Shown here piece after piece: positions 22,337 to 35,418 of a stretch of 64,000 nt of DNA (its first letter is position 1; every line of letters begins with the position of its first letter). The translations under genes and the position numbers were made by a program. This DNA comes from Ostrinia nubilalis (taxonomy: Eukaryota > Arthropoda > Insecta > Lepidoptera > Crambidae): positions 6,459,001 to 6,523,000 of the forward strand of contig NC_087117.1 of the NCBI RefSeq assembly GCF_963855985.1, in the 5' to 3' direction. The notes beneath the pieces were generated by a model that was not told the origin of the DNA, made no database searches, and worked only from the letters and a program-made list of their open reading frames with translations.

Positions 22337-22482
22337 CTGGACTATTCCCACCGCTGCAACTCCTGTGTAGCCAGGATCTACAGCTTGACCGCCAATAACT
22401 TAACCAGTGAAGGTCAAGTTTGTCCCGGGGGAAAGTTAAACTGTCATTGGACCCGCAACGAAATTAATCAGAAGAAGATAGG
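22337..22482 (-). repeat. Dispersed repeat F1, reversed
   Basis: GGACTATTCCCACCGCTGC to CAACGAAATTAATCAGAAG. Confidence 0.65.
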
Positions 22483-22755
22483 AGTTCGAATTTAAGGTTC
22501 GGTTACCACATTGTACGACTATTTGAAGTGTTACGCTCTGTTCTCCTCACTCACTGATGTAATGTTAAACATAACACACATTGTGTCAATACAAGTTTGT
22601 TTTTTAAGAACCAAACAAACGCTAAATACATTTGATTTGATCCATAGACAACAATCAATAGCAATAAAACTATTTCAATTCACCTACTTATTCGCCAGAT
22701 TGATAGCTCTTCTCTATGTTGTTTTTACTGCAACTCAGTTCTTATTAATGAAGAA

Positions 22756-23046
22756 TAGGCTAGTGTCCTAAAAAAAAACTTTTAGACCATCAATTGCATT
22801 ATCAAAACATATTGGACACGTATATTTTTATTTGTCAATCAAACAAGTAATTGCGAAGTTATTATGAGTTGAAGTTCCGCGTGACGTCACACTTTTAAGC
22901 ACGCCTTGACGTCACGGGCCTCTTCTTTTGAACTTTGGCGTGCTGTATCTCTTTAAAAAAAGTGAAAAATATGTATCTAGTATTTTTTCATAAGTTAACC
23001 GACGGACTAATTCAAACTCTAGCTTTTTACCCAGGAAACATCCCTA
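22756..23046. mobile_element. Inner element I1, free-standing copy
   Basis: TAGGCTAGTGTCCTAAAAAA to CCAGGAAACATCCCTA; interior GACGTCACGGGCCTC. The same unit sits inside outer element O1 at 32761-33077. Confidence 0.65.
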
Positions 23047-23515
23047 TTCGTCGCTTAATGCAATACAATAATATTATTAGAGACATTACTGCAACAAGTA
23101 ATGCATAATTTATTTAAAGTAGCTAGTAAATGATTGGTAAATCAAAAAATCCCAGTCTGTTTTTGAACAAAAACATTAAACACCAGTGCAAAAAAAAATC
23201 TTACAATTCACATTGAGTCAATTTTTCAGTTTTAAAACAATACATCAGTTGTAATTGTAATGCTTTTTTTTTAAATAGAATCTATTTACAACTACATAGA
23301 GACCAAAATGTTTCGTCGTCTGTCTGTATATTGTTTCACATAAATATTATGTCAATCAATCAGAATAACGCTTAATCTTAAATGTCACAGTTAGCAATAT
23401 TGTCTCGTAACGTAAGTCTACTAGCGCTTAACTAAATCAGAGCCTGAGGTATGAGCGGCACGGGAGGGTATTTTTGTGATGTCAAAACGTCAGCGAGACT
23501 TCAGGCAGAGTAAAT

Positions 23516-24043
23516 ACAAATGAGTAGGTCATCTTCATAGAAACGCACGGGCGCGGTTTGTATGTGAGCGCGCCAACACGTATGCGGCGCGCACGCACAC
23601 ACTGACAAAATTTAGCGGGGATTAGCGGAGAGCCAGTCGTGGTTGCGCCGAATTTTGTCAGTGTGTGCGTGCGCGCTAGGGTTGCCAGGCGTCCGGCTTT
23701 AGCCGGACATGTTTGGCTTTTTAGGGTATATTGCCTTGTCCGGCCTGTCCGGCTTTTTATTTGGTTGCTGCGCCAGGCGAATCATATGAAGCGCACGCAT
23801 CAGGATGTTGATTAGCAACCGATGATGATAGTACTCACTCATGAGCTGACACTATTTGCACACACACACCATGTCCGGCTTTTAGGGTAAAATGTCCGGC
23901 CAAATGAAGTACAAAGTCCGGCTTTTGTGATTTTGGACCTGGCAACCCTATGCGCGCCGCATTGGCGCGTATTGGCGCGCTCACATACAAACCGCGCTCG
24001 GTGCGTTTCTATGAAGATGACCTACTCATTTGTATTTACTCTG
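23516..24043. mobile_element. Foldback MITE M6 with nested MITE
   Basis: Ends CAGAGTAAATACAAATGAG and complement; inner GCGCACGCACACACTGAC returns inverted. Host bases CTTCAGG are duplicated on both sides (7 bp). A second element is nested at 23677-23950. Confidence 0.8.
23677..23950. mobile_element. Nested MITE, TAGGGTTGCCAGG ends
   Basis: TIR TAGGGTTGCCAGG/CCTGGCAACCCTA with TGCGCGC duplicated on both sides. Repeated GTCCGGCTTTT inside. Probably a hAT relative by its ends. Confidence 0.75.
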
Positions 24044-24432
24044 CTTCAGGTTAAGCTTCAGATCTGTATGCTCTGTCACGTCATAATATGTCAATGTCAC
24101 CCCTCCCGTGCCGCTTCCATACCTCAGGCATTTACTGAGTGATGCGCTAGGTCTATAATAACATAAGTAATTGTGATTCATCGTCTGTATTTTTGTAAGA
24201 ATATTCTAAATATTCTCATCTGTATGAGTCACAAAAATAATTATAATTTATTTAACGCTTGACCGGTTTTTAGTGCTTATTTATTCTTAAAAAGAATATT
24301 TTTTAATTTTTCTTAGCTAAAAAACAATGTTTTTTGAGTGTACATTTTTGTAGTTTTTTTAAAACTATGTACAAAAGTTCTTGTAATGTACTGCCTAGCC
24401 CTATTTTAAAACCTACGACTTTTTTATACTAA

Positions 24433-24620
24433 ACTAGCGGCCGCCCGCGACTTCGTACGCGTGGATCCCGTTTTACCCCCTTTTCCCGAATTTTCTTTGC
24501 TATAAACCTCACGGACCTCGAGACCTTTCCAACGAATGCAAAACCGTGGAAATCGGTTCGTGCGTTCTGGAGTTATAGCGTCAGGGAGGAAAACCCGACT
24601 TATTTTTATATAGTAGATAT
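24433..24620 (-). mobile_element. Helitron-like element, second family
   Basis: ACTAGCGGCCGCCCGCGAC at the left is the reversed CTAGT end; CGAGACCTTTCCAACGAATGC inside; TATATAGTAGATA at the right. 24044-24432 and 24621-25135 are AT-rich with no feature seen. Confidence 0.55.
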
Positions 24621-25136
24621 TGCATTAAACGCTGGTCGACCTACTATAAATAACTTTTATTCCATTATTTTACTTAAATTTTAAGAATTTATGTCTACAA
24701 TACAATTTACTATTTTGTTCGAAAGTTTTAAAATTATTTAATTTTTACTCTTTTTTTCAGAGAAAGCATTTATTTTACTCTTTTTTATTTTTTACAATAT
24801 TTTACTTCAATGCTCACTTTACCTAATTTAAAAATAAATCGTTTACATTTTTTTTTTCAATTTCCAGTCTCTCTTTATTATTATTTAAATGCCCAGTATT
24901 TACAATTTACCTACTTTTGTAGCTTTTTTGTTTAAGTAAGTAAATGAAAAATGCAAAGATATTGATTGAAAAAAAAAAGAATGTGGCGTTCCTACTTTAT
25001 TTAAGTTCGTTTTGTATGTAATTTGTGTCACTTGTAAGCATGATTATTTTCTGAAATATATTCGATAGTTTTATTTTAAATAAATCAAATTTATTTAATC
25101 CTGCATTGATTTTTATTTTTGTCCTGGTGAAGAGTA

Positions 25137-25275
25137 ACACCCGTATTCACGAACGATGCTTGCTTGATTGCACATCGAACGCACAGCGTCGAATAGAGCT
25201 CTGTGATTGGTTCGTGTGTCACCCTGTGCACACGCACTGTGAGACCTCATAGTAATGTTTGTGAATACGGGCGTT
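25137..25275. mobile_element. MITE M1, complete reversed copy
   Basis: ACACCCGTATTCACGAACG to GTTTGTGAATACGGGCGTTA, about 139 bp. Confidence 0.75.
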
Positions 25276-25984
25276 AGGCTATTAATCTCCCTGTAGTTGA
25301 ACGTCAAACTTCGTTATCAATCCATTACTGTGGATATCTTAAAACTAAAAATGTTACTAATCTATGCCTATCTACTTAGGAAGAGGGGTATTATTGTAAT
25401 CAATACGTAATTCTTACCTAAACGATACTGCTACTGTTTTTAGATCGTAAATGAAAACAATTTCTTTGGTGAAAAATTTGCAGGTCGAGGCAATTTTTCC
25501 ACAATCCACCACTCTTTATTTATGCTAAATGATGACGTAAGATATTTTAAATTCCAAAGATATCTTTGTCTTAAGACAAGCTAGGTAATCTATGTTAATA
25601 GCAAACTAGTTATTTTTTTATATTGGGCAAAGAATATTAATTACAAGTAGAGATGGGCCGACTAGTCGCCGACTAGTCGGGAAAGCCGACTATTCGGCAT
25701 CATTTGTAGTCGGCCGACTAGTGACGACTATTCGGCAAAATATGCCGATTATAATCGGCGCATTACAAAATTAAATACTTATGTGAATGAAATAGAACTC
25801 ATAATCACCAAGATGATTTGAGGTAGATCAATGCGTTTATCTAAACCACTTTTAATTGCAAAAATCAGTAAAAAGTGGTTTCATCTGATTTAAAATTTTG
25901 GCTTTAAGATTAGTTACGTTTACCAGGAAATCATCAAAAATGTGTGTAAAGTTTATGTAATTTGTCCATATACAAATTATGACA

Positions 25985-26389
25985 CTTTTTTTTTCGGGGA
26001 AATAATGCATGGAATTTCATACCTATCCTGCGGGGAAGTGGTAGATTATGTGCGGTTCCTCCCATTGGAAGGATGAGGAATCCCCACATAAATAACCCCT
26101 GAGATCGCGTTCCCCTTAGTGTGAAGAGCTATGGAAATCCGGACAAAGCCATCAACTACCACAGTCCGTCCCGGCAATTGGTGGTAGTCCGTGCTATCCA
26201 CGCCCCCAGCTCGCTGACCATCGCCGTGGATGGTGGAGAGGAATCAGTGGGCCTAGGATGCATGCCGCGATAAGCGCAATTTTGCCCATACTTTGACGTC
26301 GATAAGTAAGAATAATATTATCTCGGTGCGCATCCTAGCCCAGCAGGAGGCGATCATATTGTCACATCATCTGACCCCTCCGCCGTCGA
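25985..26389 (-). mobile_element. Retroposon nested in the hAT element
   Basis: AAATTATGACA is duplicated at 25974-25984 and 26390-26400. A T-run at the left end means the copy is in antisense with its A tail there. Body contains GGCCTAGGATGCATGCC. Family unknown. Confidence 0.75.
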
Positions 26390-26482
26390 AAATTATGACA
26401 TCTACCTTAGGTAATGTTAGGTGATTGTAATGTTGCTTTTTATTTTTTCTCATGTTAAAGAAATCTCATTTCTCAAGAACTT

Positions 26483-27006
26483 ATACACTCGACATCAAAT
26501 AAATCGCACCTCCCGCGACAAGCACTTTCAAACGTATGAATCCCCACTTCCCACCAATATTGGCACCACTTAAAAGTCTAGTTCTAAACTTAATTTCATT
26601 AAAGGAAAGGTTTTTACCCCAAAAATATGTCTTTAGAAGGATCAAGAGTCACTTCTTCAAAAAATAGGTAGTTACGCTTGAGCTAATTTTTATGGCTATA
26701 AAACTGTTAAGTTGGGATTAATCGCTATCCATCTGTTAAAGAGGATACGTGAGATCATTATTTGGTTTTATAAGCATAAAAATTGGTCTAATTGATCCCA
26801 GAGGTGAGCCCAAAGTGAGGTCTCTTTTCAAGTCACATTTATGGTATATGTAAATCATTTATTTAGAAATAAAATGTGTTTTTCTTTAAGGATATTTATT
26901 GGGCTTTCAAATAACACCAATATTGTTGGGGTACCATGATTGAGTCAAAAGAAAATCTTTAAAGTTCGCGTCGCGGAAGGTGCGGTTTATTTGATGTTGA
27001 GTGTAT
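26483..27006. mobile_element. TIR element T1, copy 2 (reversed)
   Basis: ATACACTCGACATCAAAT at the left and its complement at the right; collinear with the reverse of 6570-7055. Confidence 0.75.
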
Positions 27007-27254
27007 TTATCTCTTTAGAAATATAGATATTCATATTTCTTTGAGAAATCTAGATATTATTCTTCGGACAAGTAGGTATCAGAATGATCGGCATTGCCGA
27101 TTAGTCGGCCGACTAATCGGCAATGTGAAAACCGATTAGTCGGCTAGTCGGTTAGTCGGCAAAGACCATAGTCGGCCCATCACTAATTACAAGCTTTTTT
27201 TAACTGCGTAGCTGTAGTAGCAAAAACTATTATTTTTATTTCGTAATTACCTAC

Positions 27255-27468
27255 CTACCGTTGGGGCAGAAAAGTTCTCGAGTGGCGACCACGGGCTGGA
27301 AGACGTAGCGTGGGCAGGCCTCTTACTAGGTGGACCGACGATCTGGTGAAGGTCGCGGGAAGAGCCTGGATGCGGGCAGCGCAGGACCGTGCATTGAGGA
27401 AAACCTTGGAGGCCTTTGTCCAGCAGTGGACGTCATTTGGCTGAAACGAACGAACGAATTACCTACTT
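27255..27468 (+). mobile_element. RTE LINE 3' end (GAAC tail)
   Basis: GTTGGGGCAGAAAAGTTCTC to CATTTGGCTGAAACGAACG. Confidence 0.8.
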
Positions 27469-27807
27469 ACAATAGGCAACTATGAAAAGTAGGCGTGACG
27501 GATTTCATTGAAAATTCGTCACACAGTACCTAATACCTACAGAATGCTCACTTCACGTCAGTATTTTCACTACAATATCCTAAGAAAAATATTGCATGAC
27601 GTGTTCCACCATGGTGACGACAGCTTAGCAGTAGAAGCCCCAGGATAAGATTAGTATAGAGGTTTTAATGCTGATTCCTTGTAACTTGACCTTTTTGCGT
27701 CAGAAACCAGTCTGCAAATTGATTTAGCGAGAATCTGTGGAGGAAACGTGTTGCGTTTTTTCCTTTACGTTGGAATGTAACAGAAGAAGATTCGGTAGTA
27801 TCAATTT

Positions 27808-27913
27808 AAGGCTGAGTTGCACCAGCTAACTTTAACGATAACTGGTGTTTTTTGTATGGAGTTTGACAGATTTTTGACGTCTGTCAAAGTTAAAGTAAGA
27901 TGGTGCAACCCAG
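27808..27913. mobile_element. MITE M5, copy 1
   Basis: AAGGCTGAGTTGCACCAGC at the left and TGGTGCAACCCAG at the right; GTATGGAGTTTGACAG inside. Copy 2 is at 60726-60844. Confidence 0.65.
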
Positions 27914-28265
27914 TTTATGTAAGTTTCTGAGTTTCAACTGGGAAATTAAAAATTTGTCATAATAATTCGTCACACTTGTAAGTTTCATGCGTTCAAAAAA
28001 ATTGTTAAGAAAGATGTAAGAAGTGTGACGAATTTACAAATGCTTTTCTGTGACGAATTTTGTGTAAGGGTTAAATTAATGTTCGCATTCCCAGTCGTCA
28101 TTTTAATGCTTATGTAGATGGACCTACTAAAACCACATTCCATTATATTGACTCAGAGCTTATTTGATGAGCAAAAAAACTAAAAAAAAGCTTAACATCC
28201 GTTGTAGACGCAAAAAATACGGGCTTACAATTTTAGGTTTAGGAAGCAATATACATGAGTGTTAA

Positions 28266-28467
28266 AATCAAAATCAAAAGTATTTATTCAGTTTAGACCA
28301 CAAGTGGCACTTATGAACGTCAAAATATAGTAAATAATAAAAAAAGAAAAGGTAGCCCTTATGGGGCACTTTACATGTCTCCTTATCTTTTGGGCCCTAC
28401 CAGCGCTTCGAGACAAACATATGGCAAGTGCTGAGAAGAAACGCCGGAACAAACTCAGTCACCACTA
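28266..28467 (-). mobile_element. LINE 3' UTR repeat, antisense
   Basis: Reverse of the 17575-17752 repeat, with an AAAATCAAAATCAAAAG tail at its left end. 27914-28265 has no feature seen. Confidence 0.6.
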
Positions 28468-28614
28468 ATTGCCAGGAATTATCTAACGGTAAGAATAACC
28501 AAATTCGAGTACATCAAATATGTGCAGACTGAACTGACCACGCCACGTTACAGTTCGCACTTTAAAAAGTTGTAAGTGAATGATGGTAAATGTAGACCTA
28601 TCTTTACAACTTTG

Positions 28615-28745
28615 TACTAGGGATGTTATGTTATGGATATCCGTAACCGTAACCAAAACTTTCGGATATCCGAAATAAAAAAATATCCGTAAACGGTATA
28701 ATATTATTCCTATATCCGTAACCGTATCCATAACCGATTGTACCA
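28615..28745. mobile_element. GGATATCCG-rich repeat, possibly hAT-type
   Basis: GGGATGTTATGTTATGG then repeated GGATATCCGTAACCG and GTAACCGTATCC. Resembles the self-similar ends of the hAT element at 25648 but only one end is visible. Confidence 0.35.
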
Positions 28746-29019
28746 AAAATAGTGTTATGAAAAACTGCAAATAACTACGAGAAATGAAAGCCAAAAGTTA
28801 AATTACAAAATGCTATTCGTTTATTAAAAATTACACATGTCATAAACATCGCTATCGCATTAAATAATAATATATCCAAAAATAATAATATAGCATCAAT
28901 GTACACAATCTACACACCAGTGTTATGGGCTGCCTATATCACAACTAAAATATTGTGTTTTATTAATCTCATAATAATAATAAATTTACTGTAAAATAAG
29001 AACCAAAGTAACCGACACA

Positions 29020-29172
29020 GCGGGACTGTTCCCACCTCTCGTTCCCACCGCTGCAACTCCTGTGTAGCCAGGATCTACAGCTTGACCGTCAAACCCAACC
29101 AGTGAAGGTCAAGTTTGTCCCGGGGGAAAGTTACTGTCATTGGACCCCGCAACGAAATTAATCAGGAGAACA
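29020..29172 (-). repeat. Dispersed repeat F1, reversed
   Basis: CGGGACTGTTCCCACCTCTC to AACGAAATTAATCAGGAG. Confidence 0.65.
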
Positions 29173-29189
29173 TATAAGTTCGAAGTTAA

Positions 29190-29620
29190 GTAACCGACAT
29201 AGCCTGCAGAATTGTCAAACTTAAGTGGCAGTGGGCGGGGCACATAGCTCGTAGAGCTGATGGCCGTTGAGGCAGAAAAGTTCTCGAGTGGCGACCAGAG
29301 CCCCGATTACGGTAATTTTTAACGTCTCCAATCCAGACACGCTTCTCGATTCTGCGATACGATTGGTCGTTCAACAGCGTACGTCACCTGTTTTGACCAA
29401 TCGTATCGCAGAATCGATGAAGCGCGTCTGGATTGGAAACGTTAAAAGTTACCGTAATCGGGGCTCAGGGGCCGGAAGACATAGTGTAGGCCTCATACTA
29501 GGTGGACTGACGATCTGGTAAAGGTCGCGGGAAGCACCTGGATGCGGGCAGCGCAGGACCGTTCGTTTGCGGAAATCTTTAAGGAGGCTTATTTCCAGCA
29601 GTGGACTTATCCCTTTTAGA
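29190..29620 (+). mobile_element. RTE LINE 3' end split by a MITE
   Basis: 29190-29298 and 29466-29620 together form one RTE 3' end; the break falls inside the CGAGTGGCGACCA...GGCCGGAAGAC coding stretch. Confidence 0.75.
29299..29465. mobile_element. Palindromic MITE inside RTE copy
   Basis: AGCCCCGATTACGGTAA and CCAATCCAGACACGC at the left, inverted at the right (near-perfect to ACCAATCGTATCGCAGAATC). Confidence 0.8.
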
Positions 29621-29653
29621 TTTTGTGCAGCAAAAAAGTCAATTGACTATTTC

Positions 29654-29815
29654 ATCATCATCATCTCAGCCATAGGACGTCCACTGCTGAACATAGGCCT
29701 CCCCCAATGCTTTCCATGTTACCCGGTAGGTACCGGCCTGTGTCTAGCGCTTCCTGCTACCTATAATGTCGTCGGTCCACCTTGTGGGTGGACGTCCCAC
29801 GCTGCGTTTGTTGAC
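29654..29815 (-). mobile_element. RTE LINE 3' end (ATG tail), antisense
   Basis: CATCATCATC, GACGTCCACTGCTGAAC, CCACCTTGTGGGTGGACG. A further F1 fragment is at 29968-30024. Confidence 0.75.
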
Positions 29816-30024
29816 TGTTTACTGATTTTAAATTATTTGAGTATTAATATAATTTTAATTTGATCCTATTTAAAACGCCGGTACAGAGTACATAAACAAT
29901 TATTATTAATATTTATGAGATTAATAAAACAATTCGACGAAATTGGATCTTGAAAAAATGCTATTTCATTTCAAGAACTGCAACTCCTGTGTAGCCAGGA
30001 TCTACAGCTTGACCGCCAATAAAT

Positions 30025-31887
30025 ACATGACGCAAACCATAGATTAAATGGCAGTTTAGGCGATTCTAATCTATGGTTTAGTTTTGGTAGTCTATGATTT
30101 GTGTTTATTACAGTTTAAGATAGGATTATTGCGTTTGAAAATTACCAAAATCCGTCGAAAAAATACAATAAAAATGCATAATAAATGTGACTTTATAAAA
30201 TAATTGAGTATTAAGAACTTCTATTTACAATTTGTTATATTCGTTAAATAAAATCAGAAAATATAGCACAAGTTACATACGTCACCAATTCAACTTAAAA
30301 CATTTGATTTCCAACCTTATGCTAAAGATGTGTAGTTCAAAATCCAGTAAGAATACTCGTAGAAAATATGAATTTTCTGGATTCATTTTTTATCATAAAA
30401 AACATAAGGTCAAAAATCCTTTGTACATATTCGTAAAAATGAACAATTTCCTCAATCGACTTTAGACTTTAATGCTAAAGATTTTTGGTTTAAAATCGCT
30501 TGAGGAAATTCGTAAAAATCTAAATTGCTTCAATCAATTTTGAGCCCTATGCAAAAGACAATATTTTGGGTAAGTTGAATTGCTATCGACATACATAGGG
30601 TGGGTAGTATGGGTCTACACTTCTCATAAACAATATCGTTTAAATATTGCTTGAAATTTTATTATATTTTAGTCTGTGAGTGGTAAATATTTTTAGCAGA
30701 AAAAAGGTTGAAAAAAAAATCTCGTTTGTAAAAATATCAAAAATAAAATGTAAAATTTGAAAAATAATAAAATAATGTCAAAGTAGAAGTGAGTTTAAGT
30801 TGAAAAATATTTTCAAACTGTATAATTATAATGCAATATGGCACAATACTTATATTGAAGTAAATTAAAAAGTATTTATGTTTATATCCGTCATCTGGTA
30901 CCTATAGTTCAAACTTTGATTATTTTGGGACCAGATGGCGTAAATTTACTTTTAGTACGTCAATTACATTTTTTTGACTGATTTAAATCAGTAAAAAAAT
31001 TAAATAAATTAGTTTAAAATTACCACCCAAAGACTAAAAAAATAAAGAAAATAATATAATTGTCCTTACAAATAACGAATATGATACACATGGTGTTTCC
31101 ATAATTATTTTAGTACCTACTAGATTAATATAGCTATCAACAATAAACATATGTATTTGCAAATATCTACTATAGCTTCGTGAATTTATTTGATGAAAAT
31201 ATATTTTTAAAAAAATTGGGTGACGTTACATATTTTTTTTTACTAAGAGTTACATATTTTTTAAGATTAATGTTCAATGACAGTTTTTTATACTCGTTGG
31301 GTACAAAGAGATAAAATGTCATTGAAAATGGTACATTTTTTGTGATTATCTGAAAATTCTGTCTTACATCAATTTATCTATATTTTCACCAAATAACTTC
31401 TCAGCTGAACAGCGTAATTTCTTTTACAATAATAATTATAATCAATTAATAATATAAATATTGATTTGGCGAATTTAGCATTTCAAAAGCCGTTGATATG
31501 TTCACAAATTAATTTATTAAATTAACATTTCTTTACATTTTGCGACTTTAAATGAAAAAAATAATATAGCAAAGACTGCAGCTAATAACGCAGTTTCAAA
31601 AAATTCACAGACTTAATTTCTTATAAATTATTGTTTATAAGTACTTAAATGTTATTCTGAACTTGGTTACGTCTTGTTTGAATAGAATTGGTACTACCGT
31701 TCTATTCATGCATAAATAAATAATAATAATTCTAAAAAAAATGAAACCTCAATATTGAGAAATTTTGACAGTTGCATTTAAGATTACAAAGAATTGTAAT
31801 TGAGAAGTTTGGTGTTTCCACATTTGTAGTGGATTGCAAATCGGACAATACATTTTTGTTTCAAAATAAAACTTATTACATATACTC
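30025..31887. other. AT-rich intergenic
   Basis: No coding exon seen. 30884-30960 is a diverged SINE tail (GTTTATATCCGTCATCTGG). An ORF at 30232-30465 has no recognisable features and AT-driven composition. Confidence 0.4.
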
Positions 31888-32226
31888 GTACAGTCAGCAT
31901 CAAATAGTTCGTGACCCCCCAAGTGAGGTGACAACACAACCTTATTCCAATGAGGGCTATCGTTTTAGCGCTCACCAGTTAGCGCCACTGTAGAGTAAGG
32001 TCCTGTCACTTGCTAGTAGCGAAGACAGTGGCACCAACTGGTGAGCGCGAAAGTGGTAGGAGGACTATCGCATTTGCACTCATCAAGATGGCGCCACTGT
32101 AGAGTAAGGTCCTGTCAATCGCCAGGGGTGCCAACTGTTAAGTATAAAAACGATAGCCCTCATTGTAACAAAGACGTGTTGCGAACTTTTTGGCTACTTT
32201 GGGATGTCACGAGACATTTGACGCTT
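31888..32226. mobile_element. Composite element: O1 arms around inner element I2
   Basis: Outer arms GTACAGTCAGCATCAAAT...CCAAT and ATTGTAACAAAGACGTG...TTTGACGC. Inner unit 31952-32161 has its own TIR GAGGGCTATCGTTTT and contains two GCGCCACTGTAGAGTAAGG blocks. Confidence 0.65.
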
Positions 32227-32690
32227 TTAAAAGTCTGTAGATTTTTTGAAACTGACTCAAAAAACTAAATCTTTCAATTCAATATCCTCAGAGGTTACAA
32301 TAACCGTGTGTATTCATTCTATTCCTTTCCCATACATTCAATTACCCTCATACATACTCTACAATCAATAGAAATCTGCCCGTATACATAAATTTTCAAA
32401 TGTGCCCTATTTTTTTAAAAGCACAATTCAATAAATACTTTTTTATGGAATACAAATAAATTATTAAACCGAATAAATGCAAATACTTTTCGATACAACC
32501 TTCTTTGACGTTACACCGCGAATGTTCTCGCGCGAGCGTGTTCGCGAACAGTTTCGATGGAACGTTTGTTCATTAAAGAAATAGCAACTTGTAGTCACTA
32601 TTACGGTATATTTGTTCAATGCATGGTTTATTTTAGTTGGAGCGATCAACGCAAGCAAAGCTTTGTATTTTGTATTCAAAAATTACATCA
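32227..32690. other. Intergenic, no gene seen
   Basis: AT-rich; a GC island TTCTCGCGCGAGCG at about 32525 is a short palindrome. Nothing else supportable. Confidence 0.35.
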
Positions 32691-33147
32691 GTACAGTCAG
32701 CGTCAATTAGTTCGTGATACCCAAAGTGGCCAAAAAGTTGACAACACAACCTTATTTCAATAGGCTAGTTTCCTAAAAAAATTTTTTTAGTCCGTCATGT
32801 TTAATATCAAAAAATATTGGACACATATATTTTTATTTGTCAATCTAACAAATAATTACATAGTTATGGTGCGTTGAAGTTCCGCACGACGTCACAACGT
32901 GCGGCACTTTTATGCACGCATTGACGTCACGGGCCTCATCTTATGAACTTTGGCGCGCTTTATCTCTTTAAATTTTCATTAGTTTGAAAAAGTGAAAAAT
33001 ACGTGTAGAGTATTTTTTGATAAGTTAACTGACGGACTAATTAAAACTCTTGCTTTTTGACCCAGGAAACATCCCTATTGTAACAAAGACGTGTTGCGAA
33101 CTTTTTGGCTACTTTGGGTGTCACGAACCATTTGACGCTGAATGTAC
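32691..33147. mobile_element. Composite element: O1 arms around inner element I1
   Basis: Outer arms as at 31888; inner unit 32761-33077 (TAGGCTAGTTTCCT...AGGAAACATCCCTA) is the I1 element that also stands alone at 22756-23046. Confidence 0.7.
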
Positions 33148-34800
33148 CAGTACTATGTGTGCCTATTGTAATATTATGTTTTTTCAATAAATCAATTATG
33201 AATTCACTGTAAAATTGTTCGCGAGCTCACAACGAAATTGCAATCCTTCCATTCCCTTAATTATATGTACATAAAGTTGTTTTTACAGCAACATTCTATT
33301 ATAAAAACCAGAGTATTTTTTGTTAAATAGGGACAATGACACCATTTTTAATTCATATAAATGACAGCAAATAACACATAGGTATTTATAAAAAAAGTTT
33401 CATTTATTTTCTAAATTTTAATTTTTGACAGCTAAGAAATCATTGAAAATGTTGACAGTTGACTTTAAAAGTGACGTCACATTCACATCTCTAATAATAT
33501 TGATGTACTGGGCCACAGTGCCAGTTACCCATTTCCGTTTTTTTTCTCGCTCTCATCAAACGGTGTTTCTTTGCGATAGAACGAGACGACATGACCGGAA
33601 ATGAACAGTTGGAACTGTGGTTTAGTACGTTTATTGTAAAAAACATTCATTTATTTTCTAAATTACAGTTTTTGACAGTTTGAAATCATTATCAATTTGT
33701 TTTGTTAAGAGACTTCAAAATGAGTCTTTTACTTTGGAGTAAATATAATTTTGTAATAAAACTATGTGTCATTATGCCCATTTTTATGTCAAAATACCAT
33801 GACAGTTCATAAATCGTACCAAAATATAGCAAAAAAAAATGCGTTAAATTGAACAAAAAAATTAAACTCAATTCAAGTATTTTGTAATACGGTCCTTGTT
33901 CAAATTAAAATTTCTCGTAGCCAACGTATTTTTTAACAATAAACAAAGAATTATAACGCCTAGAAACTCAGTAATCTCAAGAAAAGTGAGGCATTTCAAA
34001 CTGACAGTTGACAATGTCAAACACTAGTTAAAATGTATGTATGACATTGGATGACATATGATTTTTGGCTCACTTTAAACAAAGCGCTTGTACGAATTCA
34101 AATTCAAATATTTATTTGCACAATTTGAAGTATCCTTCTAGGCGTTATTAATATAAGCAATTATATTAAATAAAATAATCATTTTTTTACGTCGCACTTT
34201 AAAAACTACGCAAAATTCAAAATGGCGTCTCATACATTGTCACATTAATATTAATAAAACAATATAATGGCACATAATCAAAAAAATATATCAATTCCAT
34301 AATTAAAAAATCATATAAACACATTTTTATACAGTAAATTATAATTATAATTACAATCGACTCATATCGCGTAAAGTTTATCAAAATACAGGATAAAAGT
34401 CTGTAAGCTGGCTGGACTGATTATGATGCGGTTATCTTCAAAATTACGTTTATTTGTTTATAAATTATCAAAATAAGTGTTGATTTAATTATTTTTGTAA
34501 TAAAATTTATTTTTTGATTAAAAATGGCAAACATTTTCAATTTTTATTCAAGAAATAAACTTTTTTATAAAATATAATTTGCAATAAAAATAATTACAAG
34601 CAAAGTTGTGTATATTTAGGAAAGAAACAAACTGACATTGAAACTACAGCTTATATGTTATAAATATAATGTTATATACCAGTATTATACGCTAATCTAA
34701 ACTATGTATGTATGTACATCACCTGTAATCTTCCACTAAAAAATTATTTTGAGATATATTCAAAAATGTTCTAGAATTTTCGATATTATTTGAAGTTTCC
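33148..34800. other. AT-rich intergenic, no gene seen
   Basis: Short A/T-run-rich sequence with degenerate internal similarities (TGACAGTT-type motifs). No exon or bounded element recognised. Confidence 0.35.
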
Positions 34801-34804
34801 CCAT

Positions 34805-35033
34805 AAACGGGGTAGTTTGAATCCTGCCATGTGCAAAACCATACTCTGTCTGTATCGGTTTCACGCCTAAACCACTGAACTGAATTTGATTAAATTTAGC
34901 ATAGAGATAGTTCGAGTCCCGGGAAAGGACATAGGATAGTTTTTATCCCGGTTTTTGAGACAGAGACGCGCGCGATAAAGTTTTTCTGTGACAGACAAAA
35001 TTCCACGCGGGCGAAGTCGCGGGCAAAAGCTAG
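34805..35033 (+). mobile_element. Helitron-like element, 3'-complete
   Basis: TTTCACGCCTAAACCACTG, GAGTCCCGGGAAAGGACATAG, GCGGGCAAAAGCTAG followed by T. The 5' TC end is eroded. Confidence 0.75.
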
Positions 35034-35418
35034 TGTTGTATAAATGCGTTTTTAGAACATTTTCGAATATACAAATTGGATATTGATGTTGTATAAAACT
35101 TATTATTCCATACTTTAATGTTATACTTATAAAGTACACAATCCACTGTGAAGCGACGCTATAAAATATAATATTTTTAAATAATTCATGCAGAATAGAG
35201 ATGTAAAATGACTGAATCTGACAAGTCAGGATTGTCAGAAACCATAAATGACCGGTCATTTACTGTCAAATTCAGTCAATTTGACATAAACATTGTTGTT
35301 TTATCTTCACCCAGGCGAACAAACAAAGTGGAATAATCCAAATTGTTCTTTATCTTTTGTATATTTCTTTCGTTCTTTTCTTGTCTTGTGTGCTGTACAA
35401 AGTGTGTTATAATCCAAT

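Larger units (their letters stand above)
25648..27185. mobile_element. Non-autonomous hAT-like element with 8-bp target duplication
   Basis: TIR TAGAGATGGGCCGAC at 25648 and TAGTGATGGGCCGAC (reversed) at 27185; ATTACAAG duplicated at 25640-25647 and 27186-27193. Subterminal repeats of CCGACTAGTCGG at both ends. No transposase; a retroposon and a T1 element are nested within. Confidence 0.88.

Noticed and set aside
30232..30465. 77-codon + strand ORF as a gene
   Set aside because: AT-rich, no motif, no splice context or conserved feature.
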